Both the position numbers and the translations under genes were made by a program. DNA of 64,000 nt from Megalopta genalis. Lineage: Eukaryota; Arthropoda; Insecta; Hymenoptera; Halictidae. The notes beneath the pieces were generated by a model that saw only the letters and a program-made list of their open reading frames with translations, was not told where the DNA came from and did not search any database. The stretch is taken from the NCBI RefSeq assembly GCF_051020955.1, contig NW_027476096.1:1612001-1676000 (forward strand), in the 5' to 3' direction. Positions 55,367 to 64,000 of this stretch are shown here, one piece after another (positions within the stretch are counted from its first letter, which is position 1; every line of letters starts with the position of its first letter).

Positions 55367-55462
55367 GTTTACAATAGCTAACTCCTTACACTCAAACTTT
55401 TTTCAACGTTGAAAACATCCATGTCAACTATAAAATCAACACGGCAGAACAACGGCAATGTA

Positions 55463-55677
55463 CAGTAAATTCTCCCTAATTCACGCTCAAATTCTGCAGA
55501 AAAATGTACAATTTAGGAAGAGGAGATACAATTATTCGAGCTTTGTGGACCATTTTTATAGTTGTTGACAATCGGTAATTACAAAACCGGGCCGCAAGGC
55601 TCGAGTAATCATATCTCCTATTCCCAAATTGTCTATTTTTGTGCACAATCTGAGCGTCAGTTAGGGAGACATTACTG
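55463..55677. mobile_element. Palindromic MITE, 215 bp, TA target
   Basis: CAGTAAATTCTCCCTAATTCACGCTC against GAGCGTCAGTTAGGGAGACATTACTG, continuing inward through GGAGATA/TATCTCC. Flanked by TA (55461-55462, 55678-55679). Tc1/mariner type. Confidence 0.85.
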
Positions 55678-55694
55678 TACTTCGTAACGCCTTA

Positions 55695-56640
55695 ATGCTG
55701 CTACATTCGGCCCCAGCGCAGGTAGTTACTTCAATAACTAAAGAACCAAGTTACATGGCGTTACAATCCGGAGAAGTGATACAGATCATAAAATGTGTAC
55801 CAGTGTTATATACAATAAGGAGGGTCAATGAATATTATGATGAACTGCTAGTAACCTACAAAAATGATTCGTTTTTTTTAACACCGAGGACAAGGATTTT
55901 AACACTAAACCTACCAAGCAGTAATACTAACTGGCATGTACTGCTTCACAAAAGTGAGAAGACCGATTTATTTGTAAATTTATTGTAAATTTATTTGTAA
56001 AGTTTTTATTATAAAACTTGCTCCAATAATATAACTTATTCAAGCGTTTTTCACGAAAGAGTCTCGTAACTTTGCAGAATTGCAAAATAAGAGGGCGGTC
56101 ACTTTGACCGCAATAGGTATAGTGTTAATAAAAACAGGTACCAGAAGAGAATGCAGCGAACTAAGACCAACAGCATACAAACTCCACGGTACATGGTACC
56201 GAATTCTGCCGAAACCTATGGAGAGCCCCTCCATAGGGGCTTCACCCCCACTTCAGACTATAACAAAGTCATCATGGAAATGCGCAAATCCAGCAAATCT
56301 CGGAGGAATATACTCCCAGGATGATATCCAAAAACTCGACGAACACATCCTCTTCCCAATCGAAAGGATCTCTATTATCAACCTATTGGCACAAGGAGTC
56401 TCGGGCCGACAATTCGCAACGAACTCGATATGTTTACTAAATCTGCTCGATGAACAATCATTAAAACAAATTGCAAAATCAACCGCTAGGTAGATTGTGG
56501 TCCGGCTTGATGACATTCGGGTCTATTAGTGCGGTTGTTATTGGTACCTACGTTTTGATAAAGATAATAAAAACTATAATAAACACAGTGGTCAACGGAA
56601 TAGCTCTACACAAACTATATGACTGAAGCCTACATCTAGC
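55695..56640 (+). pseudogene. Endogenous mononegavirus/chuvirus-type glycoprotein fragment
   Basis: 55695-55988 encodes TSITKEPSYMALQSGEVIQI and YDELLVTYKNDSFFL; 56115-56493 continues with TGTRRECSELRPTAYKLHGT, then YSQDDIQKLDEHILFP; in the next frame a hydrophobic anchor ISAVVIGTYVLIKIIKT follows at about 56524-56575. The pieces are in order in different frames with extra DNA at 55990-56110. The arrangement (ectodomain C-terminal part plus one transmembrane segment) fits arthropod chuvirus-like glycoproteins, which are also found captured in BEL/Pao elements. It is broken and cannot encode a full protein. Family call rests on remembered motif style, not on a search. Confidence 0.5.
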
Positions 56641-56785
56641 CGGAGCCATATGGAGTGCACTAATTCGATTTTTCATATTTATAAGACAAAACAATCAGAA
56701 CAGTGCAAGTGACAGTGAATATCCTCAAATATATTCCTCGTTCCTCGTCTTCATTCTCAATTCTGTATTTTTTCAAAGCTCTTCT

Positions 56786-57158
56786 TCACTGTTTGACGAA
56801 TTGCATTTTCGTAATAAAGTTTAATAAGTTCTGTAAAAAAAATAATTAAATTGACAAAATTCTGTTCTATCAGTAAATAATTTATTTACTTACTATTTCT
56901 TCGAACACTCTTTGTAAAGATCGCTGATTTTCATTGTGTTCATAGTTTATAAATATTTTCCTCCACCTTGATTTTGTTAGTAAAGGGAAAGTCTGGAAAT
57001 TCTGTAAAAAGTAAAAAATAAAAAACTAAAAAATCATGCCATTTAAATTGCCTGTTTGTAAATAATATATTTTTATTTACCATCTCCTCGTGTAAATCCC
57101 TCAGAGATCGATTTACGTCGACCTCGATATACGTCCACTTGTTCAAATGTACAAGCAT
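56786..57158 (-). CDS. Possible small three-exon gene, 76 codons
   Basis: Exons 57158-57081, 57001-56894 and 56830-56786 all join in phase 0 with GT-AG borders (ATG|GTAAAT, TTTACAG|AA, ATA|GTAAGT, TTTTACAG|AA) and end in TGA. The product starts MLVHLNKWTYIEVDVNRSL; the second exon has a similar W..I..N...SL pattern (RWRKIFINYEHNENQRSL). Unrecognised. It begins directly beyond the polymerase fragment. The regular phases favour a real spliced gene, but its small size leaves doubt. Confidence 0.35.
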
Positions 57159-57164
57159 TTTTTT

Positions 57165-57540
57165 CTTTCTCGAGACTGCTCGAGTTTACGGTTTAACTCG
57201 TACAACTTTGTCGCGAACCATGCGGTACAATCATCTTCGTCGCGATAAAACTGATACTCGTACAAGGAAGTGTCGTACCGACAATTGAGGTAATAGCTTT
57301 TATGCTGAAGGCGCGGTGATGTTGATATCTGCGACAAGCTCCATGACCTTGATCATCCTGTTTTTCCAGCATGCATTCCAAATCGGAACAGATAACGAAT
57401 GGCGCTTGTTTCTCATACGCGTAATTCTTGAACCTCAGCCATTTATCGTCTTCCGTTGAAAGTATCAAAGCGCATTTGTTCATTCGGCTATGGTCAACGC
57501 TATGAATGTCCAATTTTTCCAAGGATCCGAAATATTAGAG
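57165..57540 (-). pseudogene. polB: Polinton DNA polymerase B fragment
   Basis: Minus strand reads EKLDIHSVDHSRMNKCALIL, KQAPFVICSDLECMLEKQDD and GACRRYQHHRAFS, then in another frame LNCRYDTSLYEYQFYRDEDD and WFATKLYELNRKLEQ. This equals 32418-32755 of the first element (exonuclease N-terminal region), about 125 residues, with one frameshift near 57300. The rest of the polymerase is missing. Confidence 0.9.
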
Positions 57541-57849
57541 GTACCTGAAGAAAGTTCATAACATAATTTTTTGCCTATTTCTTCTTCCAAATAAATATTC
57601 AAGGGTAGAACTTACCGATCACAAATATATTTGTGATGATTATGCTTGCTGAGTTGGGTTGACGCTCAGTACCAAGAAACCCTCAGACCTTCCCCCTTGC
57701 CCTTGACTCGCAACGCAAACAGAACGATTCAATCGTACGTTGAAGAACATGTGGAAATTCTTCTCATTGATGGACTCGTGCGAGCTACCCCCTCCTCTTG
57801 CCCCGCAGGTACAACACCTCTTTGCAAATATGCTGACCATAAGATGAAA

Positions 57850-58150
57850 GTATGGGACATGCGCGTGCGACCCCCACCCCCATGCCCCTCATGATGCATC
57901 CCATAAGGAAGACCTGTTATCTATTTACAAGAAGGACTACTTATCCTGCATCGAAACCAAGTCCCACTCTCGATCCACCAAAACTATACTATTTATAAAA
58001 GGCCCCGAACGGCTAGAATAAAGGATCATAACTGTTCCGACTTCGATACGCGCAGTTTCTTTCTAAAATCCATCAAGGTCCAGTAATATAGTCCGCTATT
58101 TTAACTCTAAGGACGTGAATAGTCGCGACACATCTATCTCGTTGGCGGTC
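57850..58150 (+). promoter_or_regulatory. LTR-like promoter region
   Basis: CTATTTATAAAAGGCCCCGAACGG (about 57988-58011) is a strong TATA box, followed by AATAAAGGATCA and, near 58138, TCTCGTTGGCGGTCCCG, which could be a primer binding site. Probably the end of an LTR retroelement; the partner LTR was not found. Confidence 0.4.
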
Positions 58151-58304
58151 CCGAATAGAAATTCCCATTATACTACACATAACATGGGCAGCTCCACGTG
58201 GAGCACAGACGAAACAATATTATACTGTTTGTCGTGACTCCCGCTCATTGAACACGCCGCGTCACAAGCGATGGTGTCACGCGAGTGTGTGAGGGATGTG
58301 TTAA

Positions 58305-59336
58305 CCCTTAGCACTTCGAACCATTCTAGACGTTGGCTACCAGCTACTCAGCGCCACTTTTCGACAGAAACAGGTATTTACAGACCGTCGTATTATTTAG
58401 TATGGTTTTGGAACTAACTAACATATTATAATGATATTGGACTTATATGAATTTGGCTGAAATCGAGAAATTTGCAAAAAAATCAATATTTTATTTTTTA
58501 TCATTTTGTTTTGTTGTTGTAATCGCTATCTATGCGAACTCTTTCTCTCGTCGCCTTTTTTCTTGGACGATATCACTATCACTGCTATCAAAACGATGGA
58601 CTAACTGTAAAAGAAAACCTTCTACATATCTGTACTAACATTTTTGTGTAACATTTCTAACATATCTGTATAAACGTCTATCTGGAGCTCATCTTCACTA
58701 CTACTTGTGTCATGAGACTCATTCGTGTTTGAACGTTTTGCCATTGTTCTAATAAAAAATATGAATAAATACATAGGTTGAAAATTTCTAATTGTTATTA
58801 CTAACTCACAAGATGATATTTACCAAAAAAACTTTTACCAAACAATTTATTTACCAAGAGAAGAATCACTTTTCCGATTTTCTCACTCGTTAGATCTATC
58901 TGTACCGCTCGACGCTTCAAACCAGATTGAGTTCAGCTTTGAAAATCTTTTCCACCAGATTTTATGATTATAAATCTCACTATACGGTGCGTGCTATGTT
59001 CGCATACCGACCTTTCTTCTACAAACTTGTCTTATCGCTCTTTTCAAGTGGCGCCTTTGAAGTGCTCGGATCGTCGTGAGCACGCCTCTCACGTTCTCGT
59101 CAAAACTCGCTGACATTTCTTGTATATATCTTAGTAATTTTACTATATTTTGATTTGATTTCTTGTGCCATTTCAAGAGAAAACTTCAGGGAAACATGCA
59201 CGTCACAAAAAGTTGCGCTGAAATAACTCAATTCCCCGTAATCACTAATAGACTTTAATGTCCCACGAGAGGGGACATCCGAATGATATGCTAGAATTGC
59301 GATGTCCCACGAGAAGGGACAGCGGAGTGCAAAGGG
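58305..59336 (-). mobile_element. piggyBac-type element, 1.03 kb, TTAA flanks
   Basis: CCCTTAGCACTTCG at the left and CGGAGTGCAAAGGG at the right, each bordered by TTAA (58301-58304, 59337-59340). On the minus strand it still encodes MAKRSNTNESHDTSSSEDEL from 58744 and, after a TTTTACAG acceptor, a DSSDSD segment, the Ser/Asp-rich start typical of piggyBac transposases. The DDD core is gone, so it is nonautonomous. Confidence 0.85.
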
Positions 59337-59340
59337 TTAA

Positions 59341-60050
59341 GCTACATAATGGAGACGATCTAAGGACCACGTAAAAGAGGGAAAGAGCTACTTTTGGCTC
59401 ATGAGCCACGACTCACCCGTTGTTCATTTCAAAAATCGTCGTTGACAGTTTTTCGTTCGGATCTCGCCTACTCAGTATTCTCAGTCGCACTTCTCAATCT
59501 TCATTAAACTCGTTTCTGCCGAACATATCTAACGTCTCTTTTCCTATTTCCTCAATCTTCAATTCCTCCTGTCAACTCAGCGCTGAGCTGGCCGTTGTTT
59601 CAAGTTCGAATTCTTTTCGACCAGTGTTCTTTTCTTAATTCCGTTTTAACTCTATCTATTTACATTTGATGACTATGTATTTTCGGAGATCGAACAAGAC
59701 TTATAATTTAATCTGTATTAGGATTGGTGTTTCTTTCTAACAACAGGACCAATTCGAGGGGGGGGGGGGGGGGTAATAAATCGAACAGAACGTAATTCAA
59801 ACAACAGCACAGTCGACCAAATAGGTCCGGTCAATTTATTGAACAAAAATGAAAGATATAAAGTGTCTCCAGACCTAGAAATTACAATTGTAGAAGGATA
59901 ATTGTAGGAAACAAAAAGAGAGCCGGTTCTAGACGATCTCTGCTCTTCTCGCGTACGATAATACAATACCGAAAAAAAAACAAATTGCGACTGCCACATA
60001 GAATTTTACTTGAACTTACGAACTAGAACGCATGCGAAAACTACAGTTAA
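59341..60050. other. No gene recognised; G run at 59758-59773
   Basis: Pyrimidine-rich with a guanine run. May be LTR or leader DNA of the element at 57850, interrupted by the piggyBac insertion. Nothing firm. Confidence 0.3.
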
Positions 60051-60350
60051 CCCTTTGGAGTATGATTTATTTTTCCTTAATTTGCGTTATATCTGAAGTC
60101 AAGTTTTACGTACATGTAGATGCTAATAACAAGAAATGTTGATATTATTAGTGTAGGTTATATCCCTTTTAGACGCTAAGGGCTGGGACATATGTGTCCC
60201 ATTGGTTACATGTAAACAAATATGTGCGTGGTGTGCATTCCAAGACTAGTATATTCGTGTATTGTGGAAAAACGGGATTCATTTCGCCTAATAGGCGTGC
60301 GAAATACATACATAGGTGGGACACATATGTCCTGATAGACTCCAAAAGGG
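60051..60350. mobile_element. piggyBac-like MITE, 300 bp
   Basis: CCCTTTGGAGT after TTAA (60047-60050) and ACTCCAAAAGGG before CTAA. A hairpin-like GGGACATATGTGTCCC lies inside. A TTAA target with one base changed on the right. Confidence 0.6.
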
Positions 60351-60354
60351 CTAA

Positions 60355-61316
60355 CCGTGGTGAGAAAAGAGCACAGAATGCTCGTACAGTTATAAGAAGA
60401 CGGCGGGCACGAGGAACCGATACGCGGTTCGATAAGAATACGGATCCTGCTCGAAAGACAAGGATGCAGCGCTACACGACATGAAGGATCAAGCGAGACC
60501 GCGACAAGCCTAACCTCAAATAGAGACAGAAAAAGGCATGACTGTAGTCGCAACGCAGAGCGAGAACGCGGCGAATCGAGCAGCGAGAACTTTCCACGAG
60601 TCTAAGAGGGGAGAATCGTTAAAAGTTTCTCTAACGATGACGGAGTTTCAAAGCGGGAACCCGACTATCAGGGACGTTAGAACTCTATTGATCGATTTAA
60701 AAAAAAAACTCTCGCTCTTGGGACTTTGGAACACCAACGTTGACCCCATGCACGGCCAGTGCCGTATGTCGAGCTCCAACGTCTTAGGAGGCAGTTACGT
60801 CGGTCTGCTTCTTATGCACTAGATCGCCTCCTACACGCTGGATCCTACTCGAAAGGGGGAATCTGCTAACCCTTGAGAATCACGAATGCGAGATAATCAA
60901 AGGCACACAGTTCCAACACTACGCGAGGCCTTGAACTACTTCGCCGAGAAGCGACTTTCACCAGGTGCTCTAGTGGAGCATAGTCAGAAGACTCTAGGAA
61001 ATCGATCTATCTCTAGACTCGTGCAAATTCGACTGAGGAACCGAGCTGCTGCTGCGAGCAACTCGGCCGTTGCTACGCGGCGCTGGTACGATGCCGCTTG
61101 GAAAGGGAAACCGCTTCCCCAGCCCTTCGGGGCTTTCACGCACTCGCAACGTTCGCGAGCTTTCAGTCTCGCGTGAAGCGAGAGAGAATGCGCATCCGAA
61201 CTCACCCAAGACACCGCACTAACCTTTATCACCAACTTGGCTTTCCATTAGGAAGTTCCGTATTCTAACAATCTATAATTATCACGCGCTTAATCTAGCG
61301 AAATTTATAAAATAGT
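60355..61316. other. GC-rich stretch with unrecognised frames
   Basis: Frames 60538-60822 (94 codons) and 60886-61176 (96 codons) on plus are protein-like in composition but carry no motif I know. A TCTCGCGTGAAGCGAGA hairpin is at about 61165-61185. Possibly part of a retroelement. Confidence 0.3.
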
Positions 61317-61533
61317 GTGGCGTCGCATCGCTCGCCACTGCTTACCCGCTACCCAAAACATGGTGTCATAACCGCCAAACTACTAGCCACGGCCGTTGTA
61401 ACAGTTGAATAAAATTGCCTGTTTATATTTCTTGTTTTAGAACGTTGTTTAACACATTTTAGTTTTCATTCTAGTAATACTAAAAGCAGAATAAAGATCG
61501 CACGTTCTCATTTACCAGAACCGCCAAAATAGC
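61317..61533. repeat. Retroelement end: LTR-like start plus 170-bp dispersed repeat
   Basis: GTGGCGTCGCATCGCTCGCC equals the start of the solo LTR at 54740-55103. AACATGGTGTCATAACCGCC to TCTCATTTACC equals 31524-31682. Confidence 0.7.
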
Positions 61534-61781
61534 ATACAATTACAGGAACTTTGGGAACTTACACTCTGTTCAAATCCGAATCGAAGTAATCTGGTCTCTC
61601 AATGCAACATGAGAAGTGCCCCAAGTTGCGAAGGATAGATAAAGAGCGTAGGGAATAGGAACGTGTATTTCCTGTAAATGTAATTCACTCGTGTAACGGA
61701 CAAAATACGTTTTAATAAATAATGCAAGTAATAACACCTTCCGTCCCACTTATAACGCAAGTATTGCTTTGTAATAATTAA

Positions 61782-62023
61782 TCCTTTGCACTCGAAACTA
61801 TTTCAACTTCAAAATGAAGGCATTTATTTCAACCTACATTATTTCCATTCGGTATAATCGTTTTTATTTGGTACAATATGAAATTGAACGCGTGTGATTA
61901 TAGAAGATTTCTATTAGTCGACGATTTATCGAACACAGACAAATTGAACAACGTGAAAATTCGTTCGAAAATAGTGTAGCAATTTAAAGCGGCGCCTCGG
62001 AGTCGCCACTCGAGTGCAAAGGG
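61782..62023. mobile_element. piggyBac MITE, 242 bp, TTAA flanks
   Basis: TCCTTTGCACTCGA at the left and TCGAGTGCAAAGGG at the right, flanked by TTAA (61778-61781, 62024-62027). Same terminal repeat as 58305-59336. Noncoding. Confidence 0.85.
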
Positions 62024-62307
62024 TTAAAATACAGTATTGCTGAACGAACAGTGAAGTACACTAAATTCGTGTAAAGATAGAAAACTCGATACGAGCGCAG
62101 TAAACTAATCAACTAGCAAAGAAGTAAATAACGAATATATAAGAAAAACTATAAATATATATATATATATATAAGAAATATAATATAAAAAGAAATATAA
62201 ATATATAAGAAAACTCGGTACAAGCGTAGTAAAACTAATCAGCTAATATAGACTGAATAAAATTCGACCGATTATCGTTGCACATCTGCATATATTAATC
62301 GTGATTA

Positions 62308-62311
62308 CGCC

Positions 62312-62371
<60 letters not shown>
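62308..62371. repeat. (GA)n microsatellite, 32 units
   Basis: Uninterrupted AG/GA dinucleotide run, preceded by an (AT)n stretch at 62155-62172. Confidence 0.97.
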
Positions 62372-62372
<1 letters not shown>

Positions 62373-62376
<4 letters not shown>

Positions 62377-63479
62377 AGAGGGAGACACATGCCGGTCTCC
62401 GAGAGAGCTCCAATCACCATTCGACACCTGACAACAAGAATGGCTCAGCGGTTTGATTATTTTTGTCGCTCGATCAGAGGTGGCCGCCTGACTCTCCACG
62501 GTGTATCGAAGAGTACGCGACAAATCGCGTTGCTGCGACTAAGCTATAATTACAATGTGCTTAACCGAAGGAAACTTATATACAAGTCTACAATTACAGA
62601 AACTTTAGGAACTTACGCTACAACGCGCTTAACCTCGCAAGGATCTTCTTCCGGATCATTATCCGCCACCGCCAGGCTCAAGTACATTGGACTCCCCACG
62701 CTGCGCGGAAGTATACGAACACCACTGGAATGAGGATTCCGAAGCGCCTACCGACCTGCTATTTCTGGTTGTCCTCAACGTAACTATTTGTCTGGGCGCC
62801 AGCCTCTGCGTTCTGGGAAAGGCTGCGTTCCTTTCAGCTTCCGTTGTGAAGTCGAAGGATTGAACTTGAATCGAACGGTGGCAGAGTTGGTATCACCGAC
62901 GGCACTGCCGCAGCAGCTCCTCCAGAACTGAGATTGCCGCGAGGATGTTGGAAGCAGATTCGAGCGGGTGTGGAGCCAGTTGCGGTGCGCTGGCTTTGGC
63001 GAAGTGCACAGTCTGCACCCGCTTGATCCTCGACCCTCTGTGGGTCCTATCATCATCCACTATCAGGGCTAAACTGCTGGGCGCCTGCCGTCTGATTTCG
63101 GCGAGGTTGCATCGCTGGTCAGAACGGTCGCACCCGCAGCGAGCTATCTGCGAAGAGGTGTCTATTGTTTCATCATCCTGGTGGTTCCGGGGCCGCACCT
63201 GTCGCAGACATTCGTGCGGTTAGGAACGGCGGAGGCCTTAATCGAGTCGTAGTGCGTGTCTTCAGGTCCAGAAGATGTAGTTGGTGGCGAGATTCTCTGC
63301 CAGCTCATACAATCACAATCATTGACCCCAGGATAGCGCGGATTTGGTAAGGTCCAGAAAATGTTGGCGCCAATTTGGCACAGATACCTTCGGACCCCGA
63401 CGAGAGCTGCGACGATGATTATAATTTTTCCGTTGTTCTTCGGTGGTGCGGTTCTGCGCCCAGCGGATGAACTGGTAAG
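62373..63479. other. Probable pol remainder of the Gypsy element, unreadable
   Basis: GC-rich with long overlapping frames on both strands (for example 62389-62733 plus, 62893-63198 minus) and no recognisable motif. As it lies downstream of the RNase H fragment on the minus strand it may be decayed pol DNA. Confidence 0.3.
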
Positions 63480-64000
63480 TTTCGGATAGTCTAGAAAGTT
63501 GGTCCTGGTGGTATTGCTACTACGGGTAGCTCTCCGATTGTTCCTTGACGGCGGTACGAAGGCGTTCGTACCAGGGATCCTTCGAAGGCTCAAACAAGCT
63601 GACTTCCATCGCCCGTCTGGTAACAGAATCTGCCACCAGATTCTGCTGCTTGCGGTATTGTACAGATAGGGCAGCATTTTGCGGATTTCCTACGATCAGG
63701 CATTCCTGCTCGGTGACCGAGTAATTTCGCTCGATCTCATTGAAGATACGGCTGGCATATGCAATCACCCGTTTTTCCTTGACGACGTCCTGGGTGAGAA
63801 TAGCATCCACTGCCGCTGGCGTTGGTTTGTAAGAAGAATGGCCTGTTAACGCCGGGATAGGCAGGGGCCAGTAGCTTTCCGAGGCTCTCGAAGGCTGATC
63901 CTCGGTATCTCCTCAAACCCAGTTGCGGCACTTCTGCAGGAGCAAGTGCAGTGGCTCCGCGGTGTAGGCGAAGTTGGTCGATACCACGATACCACCCCCA
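63480..64000 (-). pseudogene. Gypsy-type reverse transcriptase/RNase H fragment
   Basis: Minus strand, two frames: VNRPFFLQTNASGSG (end of RT/start of RNase H, about 63870-63826), then KEKRVIAYASRIFNEIERNYS and TEQECLIV (RNase H). A deletion follows, then VQYRKQQNLVADSVTR and DPWYERLRTAVKEQ, the usual end of RNase H and the linker to integrase. It runs off the right edge. Shift near 63790 and internal loss make it dead. Confidence 0.82.

Larger units (their letters stand above)
53212..55370. mobile_element. Second Polinton, deletion derivative
   Basis: Starts with the AGTAGG terminus and subterminal repeats of 27585-28200, then jumps to a 50-bp fused penton remnant (54001-54050) and the minus-strand locus that also flanks the capsid gene of the first element. 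Polymerase, protease and capsid genes are missing. The right boundary is not seen; 55370 is only the end of recognisable homology. Confidence 0.65.

Noticed and set aside
62893..63198. 101-codon minus frame as a Gypsy integrase
   Set aside because: No zinc-domain or DDE motif could be read; left as unreadable pol-region DNA.
1..64000. CRISPR arrays, operons or bacterial features
   Set aside because: Introns, mitochondrial insertion, Polinton and LINE content show eukaryotic DNA; the 33-bp repeat at 12788 has no spacers.

Overview
The window is insect nuclear DNA, most likely from an aculeate hymenopteran (bee, ant or wasp). Evidence: a CYP6-type cytochrome P450 gene with short phase-consistent exons in an AT-rich background, AACCT-type repeats (complement of the TTAGG telomere unit), a nuclear copy of mitochondrial DNA in the order cox1-trnL-cox2-trnD-trnK (a trnD-trnK order known from honeybees and some other Hymenoptera), and many mariner-like, piggyBac-like, LINE, LTR and Polinton remains. 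No bacterial genes are seen. All identifications come from reading the sequence; no database search was run.

Layout. 1-2.0 kb is the 3' end of a duplicated P450, broken by one stop codon. 2.0-17 kb is gene-poor and filled with short inverted-repeat elements and, at 13.6-16.3 kb, a decayed LINE; 9.8 kb holds a possible promoter and 5' UTR exon. 17.1-26.4 kb is an apparently intact five-exon P450 gene (505 codons). Its third intron carries a 1.7 kb mitochondrial insertion and a 1.6 kb foldback transposon. 23.0-26.8 kb is the duplicate of 1-2.0 kb.

27.6-49.8 kb is read here as one Polinton (Maverick), bounded by inverted AGTAGG...CCTACT termini. It retains protein-primed DNA polymerase B, a truncated integrase with chromodomain, an adenovirus-like cysteine protease, a penton/minor capsid protein and a double jelly-roll major capsid protein. 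Beyond the capsid gene, on the other strand, lies a BIR (inhibitor-of-apoptosis) exon with repeated flanking exons and an unknown protein. Five younger insertions interrupt it: an R1-like LINE with a 14-bp target duplication, a 250-bp repeat, two 2-kb palindromes flanked by TATA, and a 5.4-kb LTR element with an envelope gene but almost no pol. Most Polinton genes carry stops or frameshifts, and no packaging ATPase was seen.

50-57.6 kb holds further Polinton debris: two more termini, a second copy of the unknown-protein locus with a solo LTR inside it, a 50-bp fused remnant of the penton gene and an inverted polymerase fragment. Fragments of LTR-element integrase and a mononegavirus/chuvirus-type glycoprotein lie here too. 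57.8-64 kb contains an LTR-like promoter, three TTAA-flanked piggyBac-type elements, microsatellites and a Gypsy-type reverse transcriptase/RNase H fragment. Only the P450 looks like a working host gene; the rest is a mobile-element graveyard in which the Polinton with a BIR cargo is the most notable system.
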